From: an uncultured Anaerolineae bacterium
GTDB lineage: Bacteria > Chloroflexota > Anaerolineae > JACIWP01
Assembly (NCBI GenBank): GCA_938049385.1
Contig: CALIBQ010000057.1
Coordinates: forward strand, 1 to 61,802
Length of the DNA: 61,802 nucleotides
Reading direction: 5' to 3'
The notes under the pieces were generated by a model. It made no database searches. It was not told where the DNA came from and saw only the letters and a program-made list of their open reading frames with translations. Each line of letters begins with the position of its first letter. Position 1 is the first letter of the stretch. Of the stretch, positions 31,876-39,641 are shown one piece after another. Position numbers and translations under genes: made by a program.

Positions 31876-32904
31876 TTACCCTAAATCGGGCGGACAGGCA
31901 AACGCTTCCTGGAGGGCGATCAGCTCCTGGCGCAGACGAGCGATAGCTTCTTCCGATTTGGGGGAGCGGTCGCCGGCGCGGTACTGCGCCTTCTTAAAGG
32001 CCAGCTCCGTCGCCAGCCGGCGCAGTTCGGCCATTTTGCTTACCCGGATGCCAGCCGCACAAGCCAGCTTGCCCATGCGCCGGGCGACGCCGGCCCGCCG
32101 GCGGATGAGCAGAGCATATCCCTCCTCGCTCAGGCTGACCCCGATCTCATCCTTCAGCTCTTGCGCGATCCAGCGCTTCTCCTGACCTAGCGCCAGCACC
32201 ACGATGACGCTCACCAGCAGGATGCCGGCCGTGTTGTTGGCCAGGCTCAGCACCAGCGCGCCCGGAAGGGCCTGCACCAGGGTTGCGCCAAAATTATGCA
32301 TGGCATGAAAGGCGATGGCGCCGGCCAGCGCGACCAGCACGACCAGCCGGCCGGCCGCTCGGTTGGGGGTGTTGCGGGCATAGCCGAAGCCGGCGCCGGT
32401 GATGGCGGTGAAAATGGCATGGGTGAACCCGAAGACCCCAATCCGCAGAACCGCCGTGACCGCTAGCGAGGAAAAACCACCTTCCCCGAAGCTTCCCAGC
32501 AGGTAAAAGAAGTGCTCTGTCATGGCGAAGCCAAAGCCGATCAGCGCGCCGTAGATCACCCCGTCCAGGACATCGTCAAACTCCGCCCGGAACAGCGTCA
32601 GCAGGCCCCACAGCGCCAGCGCCTTGACCACTTCCTCGACCACTGGTGCGATGAGGCTGGCCTCCACGAAGGCGGTCAGGAGCGTCGTGCCGGCCAACTG
32701 CCACGGCAGGCCCAGGACAAACTCAAAGATGAGGGAAATGATGACCGCCGGCATGGCGCCCCATAGGAAGGCCGCCGCCAACAGCCAAGCCGGCTCCTTC
32801 TCGTAGCGATCCAGCCAGCGAATCAGCAGGATGTACAGGAAAGTCGGCACGGCCGCCGCCAGAAAGGCTACGACAGCCGCCGCCAGCCACTGCGCACTGT
32901 CCAT
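31876..32904 (-). CDS. PrsW-family intramembrane metalloprotease
   Basis: A 342-residue membrane protein with about eight helices. Conserved PrsW residues: an EE pair in LIAPVVEEVVKALALWG, MTEHFFYLLG, GFTHAIFTAITGAGFG (His) and AIAFHAMHNFG (His). In Bacillus PrsW cleaves an anti-sigma factor, but other members have unknown targets. The C-terminal 80 residues are cytosolic and charged (RRLATELAFKKAQY). The gene starts 3 nt after the DUF362 stop. No anti-sigma gene is near, so the substrate is open. Confidence 0.88.
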   Translation of the reverse strand: MDSAQWLAAAVVAFLAAAVPTFLYILLIRWLDRYEKEPAWLLAAAFLWGAMPAVIISLIFEFVLGLPWQLAGTTLLTAFVEASLIAPVVEEVVKALALWGLLTLFRAEFDDVLDGVIYGALIGFGFAMTEHFFYLLGSFGEGGFSSLAVTAVLRIGVFGFTHAIFTAITGAGFGYARNTPNRAAGRLVVLVALAGAIAFHAMHNFGATLVQALPGALVLSLANNTAGILLVSVIVVLALGQEKRWIAQELKDEIGVSLSEEGYALLIRRRAGVARRMGKLACAAGIRVSKMAELRRLATELAFKKAQYRAGDRSPKSEEAIARLRQELIALQEAFACPPDLG

Positions 32905-32907
32905 GGA

Positions 32908-34134
32908 TCAGGCCTCCTTCCCCTTGCGGTGCCGGCGGTACAGATATGCCGCCAGGGTCAGCAGTAACAGCGAAGCCAGTCCGCCGGCGGCCGCGGCGGC
33001 GGTGCATGTATCCACGCCGGGCATGGCCACTTCCCCACTGCCGTAGGATTGGAAGAGCCGACCCCATTTGGTCTGCAGGGCCGCCTCCACCCGGGGCCGG
33101 CCTACCCGTGGGTACCAGTACACGTCGTAATACAGCTTGGAGGCGAAAAAGGACCACGGCACCAAGGGTGTGCGGAGCAGTAGCCCTTCCAGCGGCTTGA
33201 GCGGCCCCTGATAAATGGCCTTCTGGCCGCGGCTCGCCAGGGTATCTTCTACTACGAAGCCCCAATCCTCTCCGGAGATGTCATCCCCCACCACCTCGAT
33301 ATCGCGTGGGTCACCTATACCCAACCCCATCTCGTGGGCGATGCGGATGAAGGGAATGGACAGGGGGTCAAAACCCTGGAGCTTGGCGGAAATGGCGTCA
33401 ATGGCCACCTGATCGGCAGAGGCGAGGATGACGTCCTTCTCATGCCAGCGCATGGCGCGCGGGCCGGCCCCGTCGCCGGCGAACGTCCCGTCCATGACCG
33501 CAAAGAGGCCGGCGTGTATCTCGTGCTGGATGGACAGCAGGTCCACCAATGTCTCGTGAATCACGCCATGGGTCCAGTGGCGCTTCTCGTTCAACAGGCC
33601 GCCGAAGGCATTCTTCATCGCCCCGCTGATGGTCGTGAACACGTGGGTCTTCACCGTGGGCAGATGAATCATGTTGCGGCCGATGAACAGCTCCGGGATA
33701 TAAATTCCATCGGGGAAGATTTTGTCCAGCACCAGCATAGGGGATTGGGGCATATAGCGTACCCAGGAGACGTGCGGCTCGTACAGATGCACGTTGCGGA
33801 TGCCGTAGGCGTCAATGATGTCCTTATGCTTGTTGTTGCGCTCGCCCACATAGGCGTCCACCACCACGGTGCGGTTGTGAGCGGCGATCAGGCCGGCGTA
33901 CCCATCTGCGAGCAGGGTGCGGATCACTCCTTCCAACTGCCATGGCGTGGAGGAACAAGCCGGGTACCAGGTCTGCCAGGAGATGTCGACCTTGAGGATG
34001 GTCTCTTTGTCTTTGGGCAGGGCTTCTTCGTAGCCGGCCAGGCGCATCAAACGTGCGTAATCCTCCAGCACCGTCTCCGGCGAGGTCTTCAAGACCGCCA
34101 CCCTGCCGCGCCCGGGGAAATTTTTCGGTATCAT
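32908..34134 (-). CDS. DUF362 domain protein with C-terminal membrane anchor
   Basis: A 408-residue protein of the DUF362 superfamily: KVDISWQTWYPACSSTPWQL, then MIHLPTVKTHVFTTISGAMKNAFGG and LFAVMDGTFAGDGAGPRA. It ends with a predicted C-terminal membrane helix (GGLASLLLLTLAAYLY) and a basic tail, which would place the main domain outside or tether it at the membrane. Some DUF362 members carry [4Fe-4S] motifs; none is evident here. ATG 34134 is favoured, with GGGAGG seven bases before. It is the first gene of a four-gene operon. Its function is unknown. Confidence 0.82.
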   Translation of the reverse strand: MIPKNFPGRGRVAVLKTSPETVLEDYARLMRLAGYEEALPKDKETILKVDISWQTWYPACSSTPWQLEGVIRTLLADGYAGLIAAHNRTVVVDAYVGERNNKHKDIIDAYGIRNVHLYEPHVSWVRYMPQSPMLVLDKIFPDGIYIPELFIGRNMIHLPTVKTHVFTTISGAMKNAFGGLLNEKRHWTHGVIHETLVDLLSIQHEIHAGLFAVMDGTFAGDGAGPRAMRWHEKDVILASADQVAIDAISAKLQGFDPLSIPFIRIAHEMGLGIGDPRDIEVVGDDISGEDWGFVVEDTLASRGQKAIYQGPLKPLEGLLLRTPLVPWSFFASKLYYDVYWYPRVGRPRVEAALQTKWGRLFQSYGSGEVAMPGVDTCTAAAAAGGLASLLLLTLAAYLYRRHRKGKEA

Positions 34135-34289
34135 CACATCGCCTCCCTGCTCACAGAACCGCCGGCGGACCTATTCGCAAGTATACCCGCGCGGTGCTGG
34201 TCTTGGCAAACAGCTCTGGGGCTGACCCCACCCCCGGCCCCTCCCCGCACGCGAGGAGGGGCTGAACAAGATAACACTTCCGGATTAAG

Positions 34290-34319
34290 TTGACAAATTT
34301 ACTGAATTAATGATATAAT
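34290..34319 (+). promoter_or_regulatory. Sigma-70 promoter of the iron permease gene
   Basis: TTGACA (34290-34295), 18-nt AT-rich spacer, TATAAT (34314-34319). The spacer TTACTGAATTAAT is unusually AT-rich for this genome and could hold an iron-responsive operator, though I see no clear Fur or DtxR consensus. Confidence 0.7.
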
Positions 34320-34391
34320 GTAATGCGATTGTCACCGCAACGCACTGCGCGGCAGTCATCACGCCAAATACTAGTAGGTGGAGAGAGAATC

Positions 34392-35219
34392 ATGGCAGCG
34401 GCACTTCTGATTACACTCCGTGAGGGATTGGAAGCGGTCCTAATTGTGGGCATCGTGTTGAGCTTGTTACACCGCTTGGGTGCTAAGGATCGGGCACTGC
34501 CGGTATGGGCAGGCACAGCGGCGGCTGTTCTGGTCAGCGCGGCGGTTGGCACGATCCTCTCGTTCCTCGGCTGGAAATTAGAGGGAAGGGCGGAAGAGCT
34601 CTTCGAAGGGAGTGTCATGCTGATAGCGGCAGTACTGCTGACGTGGATGATCTTCTGGATGCAGGGCCAGGGGTCCAAACTCCAACAGCATCTTGAGGAA
34701 AGGGCCCGCACGGCATCCCGGCGCGATGGATACTGGGGATTGTTTGGACTGGCATTTATTGCTGTAGTGCGGGAAGGTGTTGAGACCGCGCTGTTCTTGA
34801 CCGCGGCGGCTTTTCAAGCGGACGGCTTGCAAGTCATCGCCGGCGGACTGCTGGGATTGGCGATCGCGATAGGCATAGGATGGCTGTTATTCGCCGCTGG
34901 CCGGCGCATCAGCATCCGCAACTTTTTCCGCGTGACCAGCATCTTGTTACTGCTGGTAGCCGCCGGCCTGCTGGCGCATGGGGTCCATGAATTCCAAGAG
35001 GCCGGCCTTCTGCCAACGTTCATCGAGCATCTGTGGGATATCAACCCAATCGTAGATGAAAACGGACCGCTCGGCTCCTTCCTGAAAGCTCTCTTTGGAT
35101 ATAACGGCAACCCATCTTTGCTGGAAGTGCTCGTGTACACGACTTACCTGCTTATCGTCGGATTGCAAGCCCTCCGCACTTGGGCCAGCGCTCCTGTGCA
35201 AAATGCCCGCCGGATTTGA
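34392..35219 (+). CDS. FTR1-family iron permease
   Basis: A 275-residue polytopic membrane protein of the FTR1/EfeU family for Fe3+ (or oxidase-coupled iron) import. Both family REGxE motifs are present: LLITLREGLEAVLIVG near the start and AVVREGVETALFL in the fourth helix region. About seven hydrophobic helices are visible. The ATG at 34392 follows GGTGGAGAGAG. No EfeO or EfeB partner is next to it. Codons use A and T more freely than in the neighbours (for example TTGGAAGCGGTCCTAATTGT), which hints at a gene with a separate history. Confidence 0.9.
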   Translation: MAAALLITLREGLEAVLIVGIVLSLLHRLGAKDRALPVWAGTAAAVLVSAAVGTILSFLGWKLEGRAEELFEGSVMLIAAVLLTWMIFWMQGQGSKLQQHLEERARTASRRDGYWGLFGLAFIAVVREGVETALFLTAAAFQADGLQVIAGGLLGLAIAIGIGWLLFAAGRRISIRNFFRVTSILLLLVAAGLLAHGVHEFQEAGLLPTFIEHLWDINPIVDENGPLGSFLKALFGYNGNPSLLEVLVYTTYLLIVGLQALRTWASAPVQNARRI

Positions 35220-35244
35220 CAACCCCGCCGCTACCTGGTATAAT
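35216..35244 (+). promoter_or_regulatory. Sigma-70 promoter of the candidate selenoprotein gene
   Basis: TTGACA (35216-35221, overlapping the permease stop), 17-nt spacer, TATAAT (35239-35244). The leader is short, about 36 nt. Confidence 0.78.
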
Positions 35245-35286
35245 TGTATGCACTACCGGGGTATGGTATAACACAGGAGGCACAGT

Positions 35287-35628
35287 ATGGTCTACACTTA
35301 TATCACCGTTCTGGGCACACGCACGGAGGAAGTCTGTCAGTGGGGTTGAGGGCCGGCACGGTCTTCGGAGGAGACCACCGCCATCGCCCGCCAATTTCTG
35401 AAGAATATTTACGGAGAAGAGGTGTCCGTGGAATTTCACGACGTTGACCAGCCGGACACCCGCCAGCGCTTCCAGCAGGTGCTGGAACAGGCACAGCGCC
35501 AGCGCCTCTCCTACCCGCTGGTGCTGGTGAACGGTCAACTGCGCGGCGCCGGCAACGTGGATGCCTATCAGCTCATCTTCCTGGCGGATGAGGACCGCCG
35601 CCGGCAGGGCCTGCCGGCCCGCTTCTAG
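35287..35628 (+). CDS. Candidate selenoprotein, YuzD/DUF1462-like thioredoxin fold, TGA decoded as Sec21
   Basis: A 113-codon gene read through one in-frame TGA (35347-35349). It has its own promoter and an AGGAGG site six bases before the ATG. Residues 1-20 form a strand and loop ending TEEVCQWG; the TGA is codon 21, giving C17-x3-U21. After the TGA the same frame continues GPARSSEETTAIARQF, later FHDVDQPD, SYPLVLVNGQL and AGNVDAY. This follows the YuzD layout: strand, CxxC-type active site, SSKET helix, acidic strand, YPLV(I/V)xG, xGN. No frameshift is needed, as both sides share one frame. A SECIS-like hairpin follows the TGA and selA is in this window. The alternative is a nonsense mutation. 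An FmdB zinc-ribbon gene follows after 26 nt. Confidence 0.75.
35355..35382 (+). promoter_or_regulatory. Putative bacterial SECIS element
   Basis: Directly after the TGA, GGTCTTC (35360-35366) pairs with GGAGACC (35370-35376) in a 7-bp stem with one G-U pair. The loop is GGA. Outer GGC/GCC pairs (35355-35357, 35380-35382) extend it past an internal loop. The loop begins 17 nt after the TGA and has G in its first two positions, as expected for bacterial SECIS hairpins. Confidence 0.6.
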
Positions 35629-35654
35629 CCCATCGCCATCCAGGAGGGACGACT

Positions 35655-35864
35655 ATGCCGATTTACGAATATCGGTGCGATGAGTGCGGCGAACGCTTCG
35701 AGAAGTTCGTCCAGTCCATGCAGAACGCGGACAAAGGCGTGACCTGCCCGAAGTGCGGCTCCCAGCATGTGCGCAAGGCACTTTCCCTGTTTGGTGTGGG
35801 CGGTGGGAGCAAGAGCAGTTCGAGCTTTTCCGCCGGCAGTTCCTGCGGTTCCGGCAGTACCTGA
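35655..35864 (+). CDS. FmdB-type zinc-ribbon protein
   Basis: A 69-residue protein of the FmdB/putative regulatory zinc-ribbon family. It starts MPIYEYRCDECGERFEKF with the first CxxC, and the second CxxC is VTCPKCGSQHVRK. The C-terminus is a low-complexity Gly/Ser tail with one extra Cys (SSCGSG). The role is unknown, though family members were first noted beside formamidase genes. GGAGGGACGACT precedes the ATG. It lies 26 nt after the candidate selenoprotein, so it is probably on the same transcript, which ends at the hairpin 35957-35991. Confidence 0.9.
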   Translation: MPIYEYRCDECGERFEKFVQSMQNADKGVTCPKCGSQHVRKALSLFGVGGGSKSSSSFSAGSSCGSGST

Positions 35865-35956
35865 GGGGTCTCCCGGTGAGCGAGGCCGTGCGCTTCGCAG
35901 TGCATGGGAACCCTATCCCGATCGAAAATTACCCGTACTCCCTCCTTTCGCCTCGA

Positions 35957-35991
35957 CCAACAGGGGGCCTCAACGCTGGGCCCCCTGTTGG
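35957..35991. terminator. Bidirectional terminator between convergent genes
   Basis: A 13-bp inverted repeat CCAACAGGGGGCC / GGCCCCCTGTTGG with a 9-nt loop, between the FmdB gene (plus) and the M14 peptidase gene (minus). On the plus strand CGTTTC follows. Confidence 0.75.
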
Positions 35992-35995
35992 CGTT

Positions 35996-37573
35996 TCACG
36001 GACCGGCCACGACCATGCGCTGGACGATGGGGAAATAACCGGGCGAAGCACCGGCAAAGTGCACCAGCACGTGCGGGGATTCGGCCATATTTCCGCCGGC
36101 ATCGAAAGCGCGCGCCCAGACCCATACACTCCCCACCGCCGGCGCATCATCCCAGACCAGCGCAAAGGGCGGCTCCTCATCCAGCCCCAGCATCCTGCCA
36201 TCGGCGGCGAATTCCACCATGGTGACCCCAATATCATCGCCGGCCTCCGCCCGTAGGGACAGCGGGCCGGAGATATAGCCGCCGGCCGCCGGCTCCACCA
36301 GCTCCACCCACGGCGGCGTCAGATCACCCCCCTCCCCCACCACTTTGCGGGGGTTATCCGCCGTGCGCAGAAGGTACAGCACCGCCGGCCGGTTGCGCGC
36401 CGTCTCCGCCGGGATGACGGAACCGGGAGGATAGAAGCCCGGGTTATAGGTGCGCGGATACAGCTCGAAGGTGAAGGCAAAAATCCCCCGCGTCCCATAC
36501 AGCCAATCATCGGCAGTCCCGTCGGCCAGGTATAACTGGCTGGCCTGCACGGCACGATAGCCGTTCATGCCGGCCATCTCCCCAGCCAGCCGGCGAAAGG
36601 CCTCGTAGTCCAGTGGGGGCATATCCGCCGGCAGAGGCTTATAGGTGTATCCATACGGCCAGAGGATCCATTCCCCGTACGAATGCAGGTTCAGTGAGAC
36701 GGTAATGTTCGGATGGGAGGCCGCGAAATCGCGCAGGGCGGCACTCTCCGGCTCGGAGAAAGGCGCCGGCCCGCGATAAATCTCCGTCGCAGGGTCGGAA
36801 CTGGAGCCGCCGCAGCATCCCCATTGATAGCCAAAATTGCGGTTCAGGTCCACGCCGAAGGAGCCGTCCGCGTTGGGCCGGCGGTTCTTGCGCCAGAAGC
36901 GGTAGTAGCCGCTCTCCACGTCATACACGTCGCCGTCAGGGTTGAGGTCAGGGATCACCCATATCTCGCGCTGATGCACCAGGTTGGTGATCTCGCCCGA
37001 TCGGCCGTAGCCCTCTATCAGCATATGCACGATGTCCAGGGCCATTTCTGTACTAAGGTGTTCCCGCGCATGGGTCAGGGCAAATATGAGTACCGCCGGC
37101 TCCGACCATTCATCCTCCTGCGCATGGTCGCTGACCTTGAGGGCGTAGATGGGCCGGCCCTCCACGCTCCGGCCGATCACCTCCAACCGGATGAGATCGG
37201 GATACAGCGCCGCTATCTCCTGAAGCTCCGCTTCGGTCTCGGCAAAGGTGTGATAGCGGTCGTCCACAAGGACAGACTGCGCGCCAACGGCCATCACCTG
37301 GCAGGCAAAGCCGGCCTGCTGGAGGGCGCGCAGTTCTGCCGGCGTCAGACGCGCGGTAACTCCCTCGAAGTCCAGGGCGAGCACGTCAATGCCAAGGCGG
37401 ATAAGCTGGGTGCGGAGCTGTGGGGTGCCGGCAGAGATGTAGACGAGTAAGCGCTGACTGCGAAGGCCATCATCCGCGACCGAGCCGGCAGGGCCAAGGG
37501 AGAGAACCAGGGCCAGCACCACGATGGTCAGGGGGAAGAGGCGCACCGCTCGCCGGCACTGGAAAGAGCACAT
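35996..37573 (-). CDS. Secreted M14-family zinc carboxypeptidase
   Basis: A 525-residue exported peptidase. Signal peptide at about residues 8-33 (LTIVVLALVLSLGPAGSVA), propeptide to about 110, then the M14 domain. The zinc motif is ALTHAREHLSTE (HxxE), the third ligand is the His in VSLNLHSYGEW, and the catalytic Glu is in FAFTFELYPR. VDLNRNFGYQWG is a conserved substrate-site motif. Residues from about 425 form an Ig-like domain (PPWVELVEPAAGGYISGP). The protein ends GYFPIVQRM, reminiscent of the LPFII-type tail of the PT-rich protein at 38772. It should remove C-terminal residues from peptides outside the cell. Confidence 0.92.
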   Translation of the reverse strand: MCSFQCRRAVRLFPLTIVVLALVLSLGPAGSVADDGLRSQRLLVYISAGTPQLRTQLIRLGIDVLALDFEGVTARLTPAELRALQQAGFACQVMAVGAQSVLVDDRYHTFAETEAELQEIAALYPDLIRLEVIGRSVEGRPIYALKVSDHAQEDEWSEPAVLIFALTHAREHLSTEMALDIVHMLIEGYGRSGEITNLVHQREIWVIPDLNPDGDVYDVESGYYRFWRKNRRPNADGSFGVDLNRNFGYQWGCCGGSSSDPATEIYRGPAPFSEPESAALRDFAASHPNITVSLNLHSYGEWILWPYGYTYKPLPADMPPLDYEAFRRLAGEMAGMNGYRAVQASQLYLADGTADDWLYGTRGIFAFTFELYPRTYNPGFYPPGSVIPAETARNRPAVLYLLRTADNPRKVVGEGGDLTPPWVELVEPAAGGYISGPLSLRAEAGDDIGVTMVEFAADGRMLGLDEEPPFALVWDDAPAVGSVWVWARAFDAGGNMAESPHVLVHFAGASPGYFPIVQRMVVAGP

Positions 37574-37596
37574 CCCGGATGACCTTTCCCGGCTTG

Positions 37597-38544
37597 TTAA
37601 TCGCAGTGGTGAAGCGGCGCAGTTTCGTCCGCCGGCTCACCCGCCCCAATCCGCACGCCGGCTAGCTCCTCCAGCGCGTGGATGAGCGTGCTGATGTTCT
37701 CGTCGCCGCGGCCGGCACGCATCACCGAATGGTACAACTGTGCCACCAGCGCCGTGCCGGGCAGGGGCACATGGGCGTCGCCCGCTGTCTCCAGCGCAAT
37801 CTCCAGGTCCTTGAGGTGCATCCAGGCCTTGAAGATAGGGTCATGCCGGCGCTGGAGGATTTTGGGCCCCTGGACATCCATCTGCCAGGAGCCGGCGGCC
37901 CCACCGCGCATGGCCTCGTAGACTTTCTGCGGGTCCACGCCGGCGGCCTGCGCCAGCAGTAACGCCTCGCACACCGCCTGCAGTTCCAGCGCGACGGCCA
38001 CCTGGTTGCAGGCCTTGGCGATCTGGCCGCTCCCGGGCCGCTCGCCGATATGCACGATGGTTTTGCCCATGGCACCCAGGATGGGACGCACGCGTTCGAG
38101 GGCCTGTGCCGGCCCCCCTACCATGAAGGTCAGGGATGCAGCTTTGGCGCCCTGCGGCCCGCCGGTGACCGGCGCATCCACCCAATCCACACCCAGGCCA
38201 GCGGCCTGCCCTGCCAGCTCGGCCGTGACGCGTGGGGAAATGGAACTGCAGTCCACAATGGTACTGCCGGCAGAAACGCCTTCGAATAGGCCTTCCGGGC
38301 CGGCGGCGACCTGCCGCACATGCGGCGAATTAGGCAGCATGAGGATGATGATATTGGCACGGGCCGCCACCTCACGCGGGGACCAGGCCGGCTCGGCGCC
38401 CATGCCGGCCAGCTCATCCACTGGCGCGCGACTGCGGTTGTGCACGATCAGGGAATAGCCGGCTCGCAGGAGGTTGCTCGCCATAGGCTTGCCCATGATG
38501 CCCAGCCCGATGAATCCGACCGCAGGTTTGCGCTCCGTCTCCAT
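37597..38544 (-). CDS. Beta-hydroxyacid dehydrogenase (3-hydroxyisobutyrate / tartronate semialdehyde reductase family)
   Basis: A 315-residue NAD(P)-dependent oxidoreductase. The N-terminal Rossmann motif is VGFIGLGIMGKPMASNLLRAG. The substrate-binding motif is VDAPVTGGPQGAKAASLTFM, and the catalytic Lys is in GQIAKACNQVAVA. The order and length fit the 3-hydroxyisobutyrate/2-hydroxy-3-oxopropionate reductase family. The substrate is not decided by sequence. The start at 38544 follows GGGGGAGGGAG. It is 23 nt from the M14 peptidase gene, although the functions look unrelated. Confidence 0.92.
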   Translation of the reverse strand: METERKPAVGFIGLGIMGKPMASNLLRAGYSLIVHNRSRAPVDELAGMGAEPAWSPREVAARANIIILMLPNSPHVRQVAAGPEGLFEGVSAGSTIVDCSSISPRVTAELAGQAAGLGVDWVDAPVTGGPQGAKAASLTFMVGGPAQALERVRPILGAMGKTIVHIGERPGSGQIAKACNQVAVALELQAVCEALLLAQAAGVDPQKVYEAMRGGAAGSWQMDVQGPKILQRRHDPIFKAWMHLKDLEIALETAGDAHVPLPGTALVAQLYHSVMRAGRGDENISTLIHALEELAGVRIGAGEPADETAPLHHCD

Positions 38545-38682
38545 CGCTTCTCCCTCCCCCGGGCAGTATGTCACTGGGAACTATGATAGCATGCCGGCGG
38601 ACATGCCGCAAACGCCCTGGAGCCGCCGCTCCCCTCTATTCCCCCTATCCTTGCGCACTGGATGGGGCGTGGGAGACAATAC

Positions 38683-38720
38683 GCCCCCATATCCCCCCGC
38701 ATGCAGGAGAATATGGGGGC
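38683..38720 (-). terminator. Terminator-like hairpin downstream of the PT-rich protein gene
   Basis: GCCCCCATAT (38683-38692) and ATATGGGGGC (38711-38720), 18 nt apart. On the minus strand GTATTGTCTC follows. It lies about 50 nt past the stop of the gene at 38772. Confidence 0.5.
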
Positions 38721-38771
38721 TGTCTTCGTAGGTGACAGCCGTCTCCGCGATGATTGCCACCTGGGCGCGCC

Positions 38772-39641
38772 CTACCTCCCCTCTGTGCTCTTTATGATGA
38801 ACGGTAGCCAGCCGCGTTTGGCCAGTGTGGGGGTCGGGGTAGGTGTGGGGGTGGGCACCCAGGTGCGCACTTCGACTTGATAGGTGATACTGCAGCCGCC
38901 CACCGCCGGCGATTTCTGTTCCGCCCGCAGGAAGTATGTGCCGGTCTCCGGGCAGGTGAAATCAATGCGCGACGCCGGCGGGTTCAGCGGATCGTCGTCG
39001 TTCTGGGCCAGGAGCGCACCGGCGCTGTCCAGCAGGGTAAGGATCGTGTCGTTCCCCGCGCCGCCAAGGGCAAAGGTGCGGATGCGGAAGCTCTGGCCGG
39101 CAATGCCAACGAACTTCAGGTAATCCACATCGCCAGGCTGGTGATGGTTATGCGTCTGCGGCTGGCCGCCGGCCTCGATCCACTTGGCCTGGGACATGCT
39201 GTCGTCCGGCTCGTAGGCGTCCGGGCACGGGGTAGGGGTGGCGGTGGATGTGGGCGTCGCCGTCGGTGTGCTGGTGGCTGTGCTGGTCACCGTCGGGGTA
39301 GCGGTCGCGGTGGGCGGTATCCAGGCCCCGAACTCGATGAAATTGGTGGTGTTGGCCTGAACCGGGATCATGGCCATGTTGGGGGTGGTCCAGGCGAAAC
39401 CAGGGATATCGTAGGCGCGCACGGTATAGCCGCCAGGGAGGAGGCCGGCGAAAATGAAAGAGCCGTCGCCAGCGGTTACCTTCGTGTCGAACTCGATGCC
39501 CAGGTAGCGGATGCCGATGGTGACGCCGGCGAGCGGCGGCTCGCCTTCCTGCCGCACCGCATCGCCGTTCTGGTCATTCCACACCAGCCCCCGGATGATG
39601 CCGGTGGTAGGGGTGGCCGTGGAGGTGGGCGTGGGCGTCAT
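38772..39641 (-). CDS. PT-rich surface protein, C-terminal part (frameshifted gene)
   Basis: The second half of a large secreted protein. After a Thr-Pro linker comes an SdrD-B-like domain (IIRGLVWNDQNGDAVRQEG, then GGYTVRAYDIPG) and another linker. A PPC-type pre-peptidase domain follows (DAYEPDDSMSQAKW, DVDYLKFVGIAG, TGTYFLRAEQ). A final Thr-Pro linker leads to RGWLPFIIKS. That tail pattern, a PT linker and then Leu-Pro with hydrophobic residues and a basic residue, recurs in Chloroflexota exported proteins. The first half is in another frame (39574-40971). Dropping one G of the G5 run at 39652-39656 restores PTPTDTMTPTPT and a protein of about 732 residues. Confidence 0.82.
   Translation of the reverse strand: MTPTPTSTATPTTGIIRGLVWNDQNGDAVRQEGEPPLAGVTIGIRYLGIEFDTKVTAGDGSFIFAGLLPGGYTVRAYDIPGFAWTTPNMAMIPVQANTTNFIEFGAWIPPTATATPTVTSTATSTPTATPTSTATPTPCPDAYEPDDSMSQAKWIEAGGQPQTHNHHQPGDVDYLKFVGIAGQSFRIRTFALGGAGNDTILTLLDSAGALLAQNDDDPLNPPASRIDFTCPETGTYFLRAEQKSPAVGGCSITYQVEVRTWVPTPTPTPTPTLAKRGWLPFIIKSTEGR

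Noticed and set aside
35341..35352. Frameshift as the explanation for the TGA in the YuzD-like gene
   Set aside because: The coding sequence before and after the TGA is in the same frame, so no insertion or deletion is needed. Only Sec decoding or a nonsense substitution remains.
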